From Rhodococcus wratislaviensis (lineage in GTDB: Bacteria > Actinomycetota > Actinomycetes > Mycobacteriales > Mycobacteriaceae), in contig NZ_UAUI01000001.1 of NCBI RefSeq assembly GCF_900455735.1, positions 744,001 to 808,000 on the forward strand: a DNA stretch of 64,000 bases. The letters are read 5' to 3'. Positions 1 to 8,616 of this stretch are shown here, piece by piece. Made by a program: the position numbers and the translations under genes. The notes beneath the pieces are model-generated. The model searched no databases. It was not told the DNA's origin and saw only the letters and a list, made by a program, of their open reading frames with translations. Numbering within the stretch: position 1 is the first letter of the stretch; each line of letters begins with the position of its first letter.

Positions 1-146
1 ATTGTTTCCTCCGGTGTGTGAAAGTAACTGTTCGTGGCTGTGGGGGTGTAGATCGGCCCAGCTCCGGGCGTGCGGAAACCGCGCCTGGGGTGTGCGGATT
101 CTGGTTGGTTCGGGTGTGCGTGTCGCGTGCGGCACCGCGGGGGGTA

Positions 147-788
147 TCAGCGAACGTTGCCCTTCAGGTTCGGGCCGGCGACGAGTGTCAGTCCGTACCG
201 GCCGGCGAGGATTTCGGCGTCGTGTCGATCGCCGACGCTGGTCGGGTCGGCGATGCCGTCGAGGTCGGCGAACACCGCGCCCGAGTACGGGGGTTCAGCC
301 GTGTCGGTGAGTGTGAGGGCAAGGGACGCGGTGGTCGCGCGGATCCGGAACTCCGTGGGTGTCACGCGCACCGGGACCAGGTGCCCGGGCCGGGTGAGAT
401 CGTCTGGCTCCGTGGCCGGGTCGGCAAGGATGCGGGCCGTGCGCGCCCGGTCAGCGCCGGAGATTCCGGTGGTAATACCGGCAGCGGCGTCGACGGTGAC
501 ACATTGGCCGTGGCCGAGTGTGGAGATGGCCCGAACCCTGGGGGTCGCTTCCGGCAGGACGAGACGGTCACAGACACGTTCATGCAGTGCCACCTGCACA
601 AATCCGGTGGTGTGGCGGATCAGGAAGGCCATCTGCTCGGTGGTCACGGCGCCGGCGCACCCCACGAGCACCACGCGGCGGTGATGGCTCAGGATGATCA
701 GCTCGCCGTCGGCGAGTGTGCCACTACCGGCTGCGAGTGTCGACCATGACCGATGGTGCGAGGCGCGGGGCGCTAACAAGGTCGTCAT
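147..788 (-). CDS. RibB-like (DHBP synthase fold) protein, probably catalytically degenerate
   Basis: 213 aa. The middle of the protein resembles 3,4-dihydroxy-2-butanone-4-phosphate synthase: an RHTTGF segment, CDRLVLP, then VDAAAGITTGISGADRART and the LTRPGHLVPVR stretch. In RibB the acidic loop (consensus RENEGD) and the later GGHTEA and CEL segments carry the metal and substrate ligands. Here the loop reads SHHRRVVLVG, and the later segments have neither the His nor the Glu. I therefore infer a RibB-fold protein without normal synthase activity. A good Shine-Dalgarno (AAGGAAGG) precedes the ATG. It lies just downstream of a flavin reductase on the same strand, 78 bases away, so a role in flavin handling for a flavin-dependent oxygenase is plausible but unproven. 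Confidence 0.7.
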   Translation of the reverse strand: MTTLLAPRASHHRSWSTLAAGSGTLADGELIILSHHRRVVLVGCAGAVTTEQMAFLIRHTTGFVQVALHERVCDRLVLPEATPRVRAISTLGHGQCVTVDAAAGITTGISGADRARTARILADPATEPDDLTRPGHLVPVRVTPTEFRIRATTASLALTLTDTAEPPYSGAVFADLDGIADPTSVGDRHDAEILAGRYGLTLVAGPNLKGNVR

Positions 789-866
789 GGCGTGCCTTCC
801 TTTGCAGAATAATTCGGTGCTGCTGTCGAGTTGCTCTAGCCGCGGCGTAATCGAGGCCTGGCAGTG

Positions 867-1364
867 CTATGCGGGTTCGAGCGCCGAGTGCGTGCCGAAT
901 ACGCGGCGGTGATAGGTGAGCGGCTCGCTGTAATTGTTCTCTGCCGCAACGACGTTGCCGAGCACGACCACATGGTCGCCGCCCTCGACAAACTGCTCGA
1001 CGTGACAGGCGATCCAGCCGGCGGCGCCGGCGATTCGGGGAAGTTCGTGGTCGACGTCCCACCGCACGCCATGGAACTTGCCTATTCCGCCCTTCTTCGC
1101 GAACTTCAGCGCGGTGCCTTGCTGGTCGCTACCCAACACGTTCAACCCGAACTTCTTCGATGCCGTTATCAGTTCGAGCGTCTCCGATCCGCGGTCCAGG
1201 GAGACCAGGACCATCGGTGGTGTCATCGACAAAGAGGTGAAGGCGCTGACCGTGGTGCCGAAGGGCAGGCCGCCGTCCATGGAGGTCACGACGGCGACAG
1301 GAGTGGCCACGTGTGCCATCACGTCCTTGAACGTTTCCTGGACAGGACTCGAGGGGGTGTGCAT
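867..1364 (-). CDS. Flavin reductase (HpaC/DIM6-type flavin reductase-like domain)
   Basis: 165 aa, the usual length for this family. It shows the conserved opening (FKDVMAHVATPVAVVTS), the GTTVSAFTSLSMTPPMVLVSL strand pattern, the FGLNVL segment and a C-terminal LTYHRRVFG. These flavin reductases use NAD(P)H to supply reduced FMN or FAD to a two-component monooxygenase. The start is supported by an AGAAGGAAG ribosome site. It lies between the PucR regulator and the RibB-like gene, all on the minus strand, and probably forms a transcription unit with the RibB-like gene. The partner oxygenase is not obvious: the FAD hydroxylase across the divergent promoter belongs to a single-component family that normally needs no separate reductase. 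Confidence 0.88.
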   Translation of the reverse strand: MHTPSSPVQETFKDVMAHVATPVAVVTSMDGGLPFGTTVSAFTSLSMTPPMVLVSLDRGSETLELITASKKFGLNVLGSDQQGTALKFAKKGGIGKFHGVRWDVDHELPRIAGAAGWIACHVEQFVEGGDHVVVLGNVVAAENNYSEPLTYHRRVFGTHSALEPA

Positions 1365-1585
1365 CGAAAGACTTCCTTCTGTCGACTGCGGTTCTCACCG
1401 CGATTCCCCGCGGCTGGACGGAGTTCGTGTTCGGCCTGTCGGCCTCTCGATCACCAGGAGCTGGTGTGTCCTACACCACAAGTAGACCGCATCAGTGACC
1501 CAGTTCGCACTACTGCAGAGCCCAGCGTTGTCGCCAACTTTGGTTTCTGGACCAGCCGGGGATTCGGGCTATCGGCCTACGGTCG

Positions 1586-2863
1586 CTACCACTGAGCGAT
1601 GGGGGCGTCTTTAAGCCACTCATAAATGCGGAGCGCGGCACGCAGGTCCGTAGTCGACCCATCCGAAGGCGTACACAGGCTCAAGGCCTTCTGCACTCGA
1701 TAGGTCACCGTGTTCTTGGAGATGTGCTCTGCCGACGCGACTTTGGACAGGCTGTGGTCCATGTCGAGATAGAGGCTCAGGGTCGACCGCAGGTCGGCCA
1801 TCCGGGGGTCGTCGCCGGCGAGCGGGCCGAGCAGACGGGAGGCGAACTGCACTGCGGCTTCCGGGTCGGCGAGCAGGAGCACTTCCAGGCCGATGTGCTC
1901 GTGACCGGTGGTGGTGGGTGGATGACCTACCCGCAGGCGAACCAGCCGCTCGACGGCCCGCGCTTCGAGGTGGCTTCTGCGGAATCCTTTCATCCCGGAG
2001 CCGAGTTGGCCGGCGACGACGAAGGTGTCAACGAAGTCGGGTAGGGAGGAGGTCAGGGCGCGGGTCGGGTCCGGGGTGATCGCCCCCCACGCCCAGATCG
2101 CCTGGAGACCGACGGGGATCACCAGTGATGCTGTCGGTGTTCCCCAATGCCGCAGCACCGGGTCGACGACGGTCCGGAGGTCGTGGTTCGAGTGCGGGCC
2201 GCTCCAGGCGATGAGGGCGACGTGATGGCCGCCGAGGGGATAGCCGAGGACCTGTTCGGCGTGGGCGGGTTCGATGGGGTCCGCGGCGATGATCTTGGTG
2301 ACGAGGTCGAGCCGGGCCGCCGAGACCCCCGCCGCCCATGCGCTCTGCTCCTCGAGGAAGGCCGCGGCGGCCACCCCGGTGAAGTCGTCGAGCACCTCGA
2401 AAAGCAGCACGGAGATGCGGCGCAGCTCGCCGCTGCTCTCACTCGGCGGCAGCAGCCGGGTCGCCGCGTCGAGAAGTGCGGCCGCCAGCACGGCGTACCC
2501 GACGCGGATGGTCCGGAGCAGATCGTCGAGCTCCATGCCTCGGCGGGCGAAATCGCGGGCGATGTCCTCCACCTCGGCACTGGCCAGAGTAGATTCCGAT
2601 TCGCCGATACCCGCGACCAGCGTCAGTGCCCGGAACACGGTCGCCGTGGTTGCTCGCCGAATCGCGTCCAGGGGTGGCGCTCCGTCGTCCACTGCGGGAA
2701 CTTTCCGCGAGATCGTGGCGGCAATGTCTTGGCCCACTTCAACCGCCCAGGTCACCGCGCCGTCGCCGAGGGCGGCGCGAACGCGTTCGGCGTCCGGGCT
2801 GAGCCACTCGAGCTCCGGTTGCCGGGCCCGCGCTCCCGATAGTTCACCAGTCCAGTGCGGCAC
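1586..2863 (-). CDS. PucR/CdaR-family transcriptional regulator
   Basis: 425 aa. The C-terminal ~60 residues are the PucR-type helix-turn-helix: LRSTLSLYLDMDHSLSKVA followed by HISKNTVTYRVQKAL. Upstream is a long all-alpha and GGDEF-like sensory region typical of the family. The gene starts with GTG. It is divergent from the dioxygenase-hydrolase-hydroxylase genes across a 309-base gap, so it is the likely regulator of the aromatic-degradation operon, as PucR-type proteins are in other actinobacterial catabolic clusters. Effector and operator are not visible. Confidence 0.88.
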   Translation of the reverse strand: MPHWTGELSGARARQPELEWLSPDAERVRAALGDGAVTWAVEVGQDIAATISRKVPAVDDGAPPLDAIRRATTATVFRALTLVAGIGESESTLASAEVEDIARDFARRGMELDDLLRTIRVGYAVLAAALLDAATRLLPPSESSGELRRISVLLFEVLDDFTGVAAAAFLEEQSAWAAGVSAARLDLVTKIIAADPIEPAHAEQVLGYPLGGHHVALIAWSGPHSNHDLRTVVDPVLRHWGTPTASLVIPVGLQAIWAWGAITPDPTRALTSSLPDFVDTFVVAGQLGSGMKGFRRSHLEARAVERLVRLRVGHPPTTTGHEHIGLEVLLLADPEAAVQFASRLLGPLAGDDPRMADLRSTLSLYLDMDHSLSKVASAEHISKNTVTYRVQKALSLCTPSDGSTTDLRAALRIYEWLKDAPIAQW

Positions 2864-3172
2864 CCGACATCCTTTCCGACCACGTCAACGCTACAGCCCA
2901 CACATCACCCAAATTGGGCTGTAAACCAATTTCCCTCGAAGTTCCTGTTCCCCAGCCACTAGCCATCCGCGATGGAATCTCGTGAAATGGGGAGACAACA
3001 ACGTGACGGGGACCACAGCAATGGTCTCTGCAGGGTGCTCGCGGCAACGCGAGCTGTTATCAAATATAGCTCCGGGTAGGAATCCACCCTAGCTGTGGAA
3101 CGACATTTCGAACCCGGGTCTCACACATCCCTCCCGGTCACCCGACCGTGATCGGTATCGAAGGAGTCAACG
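2864..3172. promoter_or_regulatory. Divergent promoter region between the PucR gene and the dioxygenase operon
   Basis: A 309-base gene-free gap between two divergently transcribed genes. It must hold both promoters and the presumed PucR operator. The right end carries a clear ribosome site (GAAGGAG) a few bases before the dioxygenase ATG. I see no strong perfect palindrome that could be named as the operator. Confidence 0.6.
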
Positions 3173-3745
3173 ATGACCGCCACCCCTAAGTTCGCGCACG
3201 TCGTGCTGCAGACGAGCCGGTTCGAGGAGATGCGCGATTGGTATTGCACCGTGCTGGATGCGCACGTGGTCTACGAAGGGCACGGATTGTGCTTCATCAC
3301 CTTCGACGAGGAACACCACCGGGTCGCGCTGCTCGGTGCCCCGGTGCAGCTCGAACCGCGCAATCCGGGTGCGGCGGGCATGCACCACACCGCCTACACC
3401 TTCGACACCCTCGACGATCTGCTCGATCGGTACGACTCGCTCAAGGAGAAGGGGATTGAGCCGAAGGTGCCGATCCAGCACGGGGTGACGACGTCGCTGT
3501 ACTACCAGGATCCGGACGGCAACTTCGTCGAGCTGCAGATCGACAACTTCACCACCCCGGACGAGGCGACGGCTTACATGAACGGCCCGGAGTACGCCAA
3601 CAACCCGGTCGGGGTGTCGTTCGTCCCGGAACTGATGCGGCAAGCACTGGTCCAGGGCATCCCGGTTTCGGAGATCACCACCCACTCCTGGGCCCTGCAG
3701 ACGAGCCCGGACCTGCCCGACCCGATGGCAGCGTTGACCAGCTGA
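3173..3745 (+). CDS. VOC-family extradiol-type ring-cleavage dioxygenase (single domain)
   Basis: 190 aa. It has the vicinal-oxygen-chelate layout: a first metal His in FAHVVLQ near residue 9, a second in GMHHTAY near residue 65, and the Glu of the YYQDPDGNFVELQ signature near residue 120. The DPDGNFVEL segment is characteristic of catechol-2,3-dioxygenase-like proteins. The single short domain resembles small actinobacterial extradiol enzymes rather than the two-domain BphC type. It is the first gene of a plus-strand operon followed by a fumarylacetoacetase-family hydrolase and an aromatic hydroxylase, which fits cleavage of a hydroxylated ring. The exact substrate cannot be read from the sequence. 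Confidence 0.8.
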   Translation: MTATPKFAHVVLQTSRFEEMRDWYCTVLDAHVVYEGHGLCFITFDEEHHRVALLGAPVQLEPRNPGAAGMHHTAYTFDTLDDLLDRYDSLKEKGIEPKVPIQHGVTTSLYYQDPDGNFVELQIDNFTTPDEATAYMNGPEYANNPVGVSFVPELMRQALVQGIPVSEITTHSWALQTSPDLPDPMAALTS

Positions 3746-3806
3746 CCGCACCCGAGCTCACGCTCGGCCCGACAGATCAGCACTTCCTCTCTCCGAAGGA
3801 CATCTC

Positions 3807-4697
3807 ATGCGTGTGGCAAACCAAGCCGGTCGGCTCCAGGTAGTGGCGGACGGCGTCGCCGTCGACGTCGAGACAGCCAGCGGGGGCCGCTTTTCCGCCG
3901 AACCCCAGCAGATTTTCGACCGGTGGGACGAGTTCACCTCATGGGCGGCCACGGTGGACTTCACCGACGGGGCACCGGTGGTGGAGTCGGAGCTGGGCGC
4001 CCCGGTTCCCCGGCCGGGTCAGATCTTCGCCGTCGGCGTGAACTATGCCGACCACGTCGAGGAATCCGGGCTGACCCTGCCCGACGCGCCGTTCGTGTTC
4101 ACCAAGTTCCCGGCCTCGATCACCGGGCCCTACGCCACCATCGAACACCCCGGCGGGTCGGTGGATTTCGAGGTCGAACTCGTGGCGGTCATCGGTAAGG
4201 AAGCCCGACACGTTCCCGTTTCCGAGGGCTGGGAGTATGTGGCCGGGCTGACCCTCGGTCAGGATTTGTCCGAGCGGGAGCTTCAGTTGTCCGGTCCCCC
4301 ACCGCAGCAGTTCGCGCTCGGCAAGTCGTTCGCCGGTTTCGCCCCGATCGGGCCGGTGCTGGTTACCCCGGATGAATTCGAGAACCCGGACGACATCGAG
4401 GTCAGCACGGTCCTGTCGGGCGAGGTGATGCAGAACTCGCGCACCCGGCACCTGATTTTCCCGATCCCGGTCCTCGTGTCCTATCTGTCGTCGATCGTGC
4501 CGCTGCGCCCCGGCGACCTCATTTTTACCGGCACCCCGTCGGGTATCGGCTTCACCCGCGATCCGAAACGGCTCATCGGTATCGACGACGAACTCGTCAG
4601 CCGCGCCGACACCATCGGCGAGATGCGGCACCGTTTCGCCGCCACCAACCGCCCACACCCACTCACCACTGTTTCCAGGAGCACCAGCCATGTCTGA
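3807..4697 (+). CDS. Fumarylacetoacetate hydrolase (FAH)-family protein
   Basis: 296 aa. It shows the FAH-family core: KIFAVGVNY-like FAVGVNYADHVEE, the metal-binding FEVELVAVIG strand, then GLTLGQDLSERELQ, the GKSFAGFAPIGP loop, and the FTGTPSGIGF motif. Family members hydrolyse C-C bonds of diketo acids (fumarylpyruvate, acetylpyruvate) or decarboxylate or hydrate ring-cleavage products. Its position between the ring-cleaving dioxygenase and the hydroxylase makes it the probable hydrolase for the cleavage product. Its end overlaps the next gene by eight bases, indicating translational coupling. The C-terminal ~20 residues, after the last conserved strand, look non-conserved. Confidence 0.87.
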   Translation: MRVANQAGRLQVVADGVAVDVETASGGRFSAEPQQIFDRWDEFTSWAATVDFTDGAPVVESELGAPVPRPGQIFAVGVNYADHVEESGLTLPDAPFVFTKFPASITGPYATIEHPGGSVDFEVELVAVIGKEARHVPVSEGWEYVAGLTLGQDLSERELQLSGPPPQQFALGKSFAGFAPIGPVLVTPDEFENPDDIEVSTVLSGEVMQNSRTRHLIFPIPVLVSYLSSIVPLRPGDLIFTGTPSGIGFTRDPKRLIGIDDELVSRADTIGEMRHRFAATNRPHPLTTVSRSTSHV

Positions 4698-6456
4698 GAT
4701 CACCGTTCCCGTCCTCATCGTCGGCGGAGGCGGGTGTGGATTGACCACCTCGATCCTGCTGTCCGAGCACGGCATCGACCACCACCTCATCGAGCGGCAC
4801 ACCAGCACCTCCCACCTGCCCAAGGCCCACTACCTCAACCAGCGCACCATGGAGGTGCTGCGCCAGGTCGGGGTCGCGGACTCGATCTACGCGGTGGGCA
4901 CCCCGCCGAAGAACATGGGCAAGACCCGGTGGGTCACCTCCCTCGGCGGCGACGGCGAACTGGACGGGCGCACCCTGTACACCCTCGAATCGTTCGGCGG
5001 TGGACGCCTCGAAAGCGCATACGCGGTCGACAGCCCGTGCCCGTCCACTAACTACCCGCAGATCCGGCTCGAGCCCCTCCTGCGTGAGCACGCCGAGAAG
5101 CGGGCACCGGACTCGATCCACTTCGGCCGCGAACTCGTCTCGTTCGAGCAGGACGAGAACGGAATCCACGCCGTCGTCCTGAACCGCGACACCCAGGAGA
5201 CCTACACCGTCCACGCCCGGTACATGGTCGCCGCCGACGGCGGCAAGACCGTCGGACCCGAACTCGGTGTGAAAATGGAGGGCCCCACCGGGATCCTCGA
5301 CATGGTCAGCACCCACTTCACCGCCGACCTGTCGCAGTGGTGGGAGGACGACGTCCTGATCACCTGGCTGCTCAACCCCGAGGGCGCCGGATCCTGGAAC
5401 AGCGGCGCCATGGCCGCCATGGGCCCCACGTGGGGCAAGCACTCGGAAGAATTCGTCCTGCACTTCACCTTCCGCCCCGACGACCCGGCCCGGTTCGACG
5501 AAGAAGCCATCGTTCCGCGGCTGCGCGAGCTGCTCAAACTCCCCGACCTCGAATTGAAGATCCACAAGGTCAGCCACTGGATCCTCGAAGGGGTGCTCGC
5601 CGACAAGTACCAGGTCGGCCGGATCTTCCTCGCCGGCGACGCAGCCCACCGACACCCGCCCACCACCGGTCTGGGCCTGAACACCGCCATCCAGGACGCC
5701 CACAACCTGGCCTGGAAGCTGGCCGCGGTGATCAAGGGTGACGCCGCCCCCGCCCTGCTCGACACCTACGAGCCCGAACGCCGCCTCGTCGGCATGCGCA
5801 ACGTCGACTGGGCCATGTTCACCTTCCTCAACCACATGGTCGTCGACGCCGGCCTCGGCCTGATCCCCGGCCAGCCCCTCGAAGCCCAGGTCCAGGTGTT
5901 CCGGGACTACTTCTCCGACACCCCGATGGGCGAAACCCGCCGCGCCCGCGCCGCCGAGGTGATCAGTACCCAGCGCACCGAATTCCAGGCCCACGACCTC
6001 GAAATCGGCTTCGCCTACCGCGACGGGGCCCTCGTCCCGGACGGCACCGAGGCACCGCCGCGCGACCCGATGGGGCACAACTACCACCCCACCACGCGCC
6101 CCGGGCACCGCCTGCCCCACGCCTGGCTCGAGCACGACGGCCGGCAGATCTCCACCCACGACCTCACCGGCAACAACGCGCACTTCGTGCTCATCACCGC
6201 AGCAGACGGAGCCGCCTGGTCCGACGCCGCCCTGCTGGCCAACGACAAGTTCGGTATTCAGATCAAGGTCGCCCAGATCGGCGCCGGCACCGACTACACC
6301 GACCCCACCGGCCGCTGGAGTGAACTCCGCCAGATCGACGACACCGGGGCGATCCTGGTCCGCCCGGACAACCACGTCGCCTGGCGCGCCGCCGGCGCCG
6401 CCGCCGACCCCGCAGACGAGCTCACCCGGGCCCTCGGCACCGTGCTCTCCCGCTGA
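4690..6456 (+). CDS. FAD-dependent aromatic hydroxylase (TfdB/MhpA/PheA class)
   Basis: 588 aa, the usual size for phenol or 2,4-dichlorophenol hydroxylases. The FAD dinucleotide-binding motif VGGGGCGL lies at residues 11-18. The family DG motif appears in YMVAADGGKT, and the second FAD motif in RIFLAGDAAHRHPPTTGLGLN near residue 315. A C-terminal thioredoxin-like domain follows, as in MhpA/PheA enzymes. Such enzymes add a hydroxyl ortho to an existing phenolic OH using NAD(P)H. A strong AGGAG site lies before the ATG, which sits inside the end of the FAH gene. In context it would make the catecholic substrate for the dioxygenase two genes upstream. Confidence 0.9.
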   Translation: MSEITVPVLIVGGGGCGLTTSILLSEHGIDHHLIERHTSTSHLPKAHYLNQRTMEVLRQVGVADSIYAVGTPPKNMGKTRWVTSLGGDGELDGRTLYTLESFGGGRLESAYAVDSPCPSTNYPQIRLEPLLREHAEKRAPDSIHFGRELVSFEQDENGIHAVVLNRDTQETYTVHARYMVAADGGKTVGPELGVKMEGPTGILDMVSTHFTADLSQWWEDDVLITWLLNPEGAGSWNSGAMAAMGPTWGKHSEEFVLHFTFRPDDPARFDEEAIVPRLRELLKLPDLELKIHKVSHWILEGVLADKYQVGRIFLAGDAAHRHPPTTGLGLNTAIQDAHNLAWKLAAVIKGDAAPALLDTYEPERRLVGMRNVDWAMFTFLNHMVVDAGLGLIPGQPLEAQVQVFRDYFSDTPMGETRRARAAEVISTQRTEFQAHDLEIGFAYRDGALVPDGTEAPPRDPMGHNYHPTTRPGHRLPHAWLEHDGRQISTHDLTGNNAHFVLITAADGAAWSDAALLANDKFGIQIKVAQIGAGTDYTDPTGRWSELRQIDDTGAILVRPDNHVAWRAAGAAADPADELTRALGTVLSR

Positions 6457-6475
6457 CACCACCGCACGAAACCCT

Positions 6476-6518
6476 CCCGCCACGGGCAGACCACGACACC
6501 ACCTCTGCCCGTGGCGGG
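6476..6518 (+). terminator. Strong GC-rich stem-loop between hydroxylase and acetoacetyl-CoA synthetase
   Basis: A perfect 15-bp inverted repeat, CCCGCCACGGGCAGA and its complement, separated by 13 bases, begins 20 bases after the hydroxylase stop. No T-run follows; instead there is a G tract and then the ribosome site of the next gene. It may be an attenuator, an mRNA-stability hairpin or a partial terminator separating the last gene from the operon. Confidence 0.65.
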
Positions 6519-6545
6519 GGGGGAGCCGGAAAGGACGCACCAACA

Positions 6546-8546
6546 ATGACCGCGCCAGGACGTGAAGTGTTGTGGACCCCACCACCCGAGCGGGTCTTCG
6601 CCTCGAACATGAGCCGGTACCAACGCTGGCTCGCGACCGAGAAGAACGTCTCCACCACCGACTTCGACTCTCTGTGGTGCTGGTCGATCGGCGACCTCGA
6701 GAGGTTCTGGCTCTCGATCTGGGAGTACTTCGACGTCATCGCCTCGGCGCCACCGCACACGGTGCTCGCCGACCCCCAGATGCCCGGCGCACGATGGTTC
6801 CCCGGCACCCGGCTGAATTGGGCCGAAAACCTGCTCCGCCACACGGATCAGGCCGGGCCCGCGATCATTTCGGTCGACGAAACCGGCACCACCGGGGAAC
6901 TCTCGCGGGCCGAGCTGGTTGCGCAGGTCGCCAACCTCGCCGCCCACTTCCGGAACATCGGCGTGCGGCCCGGAGACCGGATCGCGGCGATGCTGCCGAA
7001 CATCGCGCCCACCGTCGTCGCGGTGCTGGCCGCCGCCAGCGTCGGTGCGGTGTGGTCTTGTTGCGCACCAGATTTCGGTGTCAAAGGCATGGTCGACCGG
7101 TTCGCGCAGATCGAGCCGACCGTGCTGATCGGGGTGGACGGCTACCAGTTCAACGGTAAACGCATCGACCGCCGAGACGTCTTCGCCGCCCTGCTGGACC
7201 AGCTGCCGACGGTGCGGCACGCCATCATGGTCGACAACCTCGGCCTGCCCGTCACCGGGACGAATCGGCCGAGCATCGCTCACTACGCCGAGCTCGTCGT
7301 CGGGGACGCCGCACCCGAGTACGAGCGGGTGCCGTTCGATCATCCGCTGTGGATTCTCTACAGTTCCGGCACCACCGGCCTTCCCAAGGGGATCGTGCAC
7401 TCACACGGCGGAATCCTGCTCGAAGCCCTCAAGGCCAACGCCCTGCACTACGACCTCGGCCCCACCGATCGGGTGTTCATCGCCGCCAGCACCGCCTGGG
7501 TGGTGTGGAACATGCTCGTCAACTGCATGGCCCCCGGTGTCACCGTGATCACCTACGACGGCAGCCCCACTTTCGGGCGGCCCGACCACCAATTCGAGAT
7601 CTGCGCCCGGTACGGGGCCACCCGGTTCGGCACCGGTGCCGCCTATCTGACGCTGTGCGAGAAGGCCGGCACCCAGCCCGGCACCGATTTCGATCTGTCG
7701 GGGTTGCGGTCGATCATGTCGACCGGTTCGCCGCTGCCGGACAGCACCTGGCGGTGGATCTACGACACGGTCAGCCCGGATGTTCATTTGGGCTCGGACA
7801 GTGGCGGCACCGACGTCGCCACCGGATTCATCGGAGCCAACCCGCTGAGCCCGGTCCGCACCGGCGAACTTCAGGGCCCCTACCTGGGCGTCGACGTGCA
7901 GGCGTGGGACGAGAACGGCCGGTCCGTGATCGGTGAGGTGGGGGAAATGGTGATCACCGCACCGATGCCGTCGATGCCGATCTACTTCTGGAACGACCCG
8001 GACGGAAACCGATACCGGGACGCCTATTTCGAGGTCTACCCCGGGGTGTGGCGGCACGGAGACTGGATCACCATGGAAGCCGACGGCGGCTGCGTGGTCC
8101 ACGGGCGGTCGGATTCGACGATCAACCGCGGCGGGGTCCGGATGGGATCGGCGGATATCTATCAGGCCGTCGAAGCGCTGCCGGAGATCGCCGAGGCGCT
8201 GGTGATCGGCGCCGAACTGCCCAACGGGGGCTATCACATGCCGCTGTTCGTGGTCCTGCGCGCCGGATACGACCTCGACGACGCCCTGGTGGAGAAGATT
8301 CGCAGCACCATCCGCCGAGAGGCCTCTCCCCGGCACGTGCCGGACGAGATCATCGACGTCCCGGCTATTCCCATCACCCGCACCGGTAAGCGGCTCGAGA
8401 TTCCCGTCAAGAAGCTGATCCAGGGAGTGTCTGCGGAGACCGCGATCAACCGCGCCACCGTCGCCGACACCGCCGCCCTCGACTGGTACATCGACTATGC
8501 GCAGCGGTTCCAAGACCACCGCGCCGGCACCTCCACGCTCACCTGA
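6546..8546 (+). CDS. aacS: Acetoacetyl-CoA synthetase
   Basis: 666 aa, the expected ~650-residue size. It has the N-terminal ACAS segment with FPGTRLNWAENLL, the ANL-superfamily AMP-binding loop YSSGTTGLPKGIVHSHGG near residue 272, and the LGSDSGGTDVATGF region characteristic of acetoacetate-CoA ligases. The C-terminal GRSDSTINRGGVRMGSADIY hinge and the catalytic Lys in RTGKRLEIPVKK complete it. It makes acetoacetyl-CoA from acetoacetate, ATP and CoA. Its place at the end of an aromatic cleavage operon suggests that acetoacetate or a related 3-oxoacid is a pathway product. It uses the same strand as the upstream genes but is separated from them by a stem-loop. Confidence 0.93.
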   Translation: MTAPGREVLWTPPPERVFASNMSRYQRWLATEKNVSTTDFDSLWCWSIGDLERFWLSIWEYFDVIASAPPHTVLADPQMPGARWFPGTRLNWAENLLRHTDQAGPAIISVDETGTTGELSRAELVAQVANLAAHFRNIGVRPGDRIAAMLPNIAPTVVAVLAAASVGAVWSCCAPDFGVKGMVDRFAQIEPTVLIGVDGYQFNGKRIDRRDVFAALLDQLPTVRHAIMVDNLGLPVTGTNRPSIAHYAELVVGDAAPEYERVPFDHPLWILYSSGTTGLPKGIVHSHGGILLEALKANALHYDLGPTDRVFIAASTAWVVWNMLVNCMAPGVTVITYDGSPTFGRPDHQFEICARYGATRFGTGAAYLTLCEKAGTQPGTDFDLSGLRSIMSTGSPLPDSTWRWIYDTVSPDVHLGSDSGGTDVATGFIGANPLSPVRTGELQGPYLGVDVQAWDENGRSVIGEVGEMVITAPMPSMPIYFWNDPDGNRYRDAYFEVYPGVWRHGDWITMEADGGCVVHGRSDSTINRGGVRMGSADIYQAVEALPEIAEALVIGAELPNGGYHMPLFVVLRAGYDLDDALVEKIRSTIRREASPRHVPDEIIDVPAIPITRTGKRLEIPVKKLIQGVSAETAINRATVADTAALDWYIDYAQRFQDHRAGTSTLT

Positions 8547-8551
8547 GGGCA

Positions 8552-8579
8552 GGCCGCCGGGGCCGGTGCCTCGGCGGCC
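8552..8579. terminator. Stem-loop between convergent aacS and gntR
   Basis: An 8-bp perfect inverted repeat, GGCCGCCG and CGGCGGCC, around a 12-base loop. It starts five bases after the aacS stop and lies before the convergent end of the GntR gene. It is suitable as a bidirectional terminator; there is no T-run. Confidence 0.5.
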
Positions 8580-8616
8580 GCAGAGCCGACGTGAACATGC
8601 GCCGAGGCGGCGGTGT

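Noticed and set aside
1..146. Open frames at the left edge of the window
   Set aside because: They are short, overlapping and lack any homology; no partial gene could be supported.
4481..4697. Minus-strand frames at the FAH-hydroxylase overlap
   Set aside because: The eight-base overlap of two recognised plus-strand genes explains the region.
4663..6585. 640-codon open frame antisense to the FAD hydroxylase
   Set aside because: It lies wholly opposite a gene with clear family motifs, is Val/Gly/Glu-rich in a way typical of high-GC shadow frames, and has no recognisable domain.
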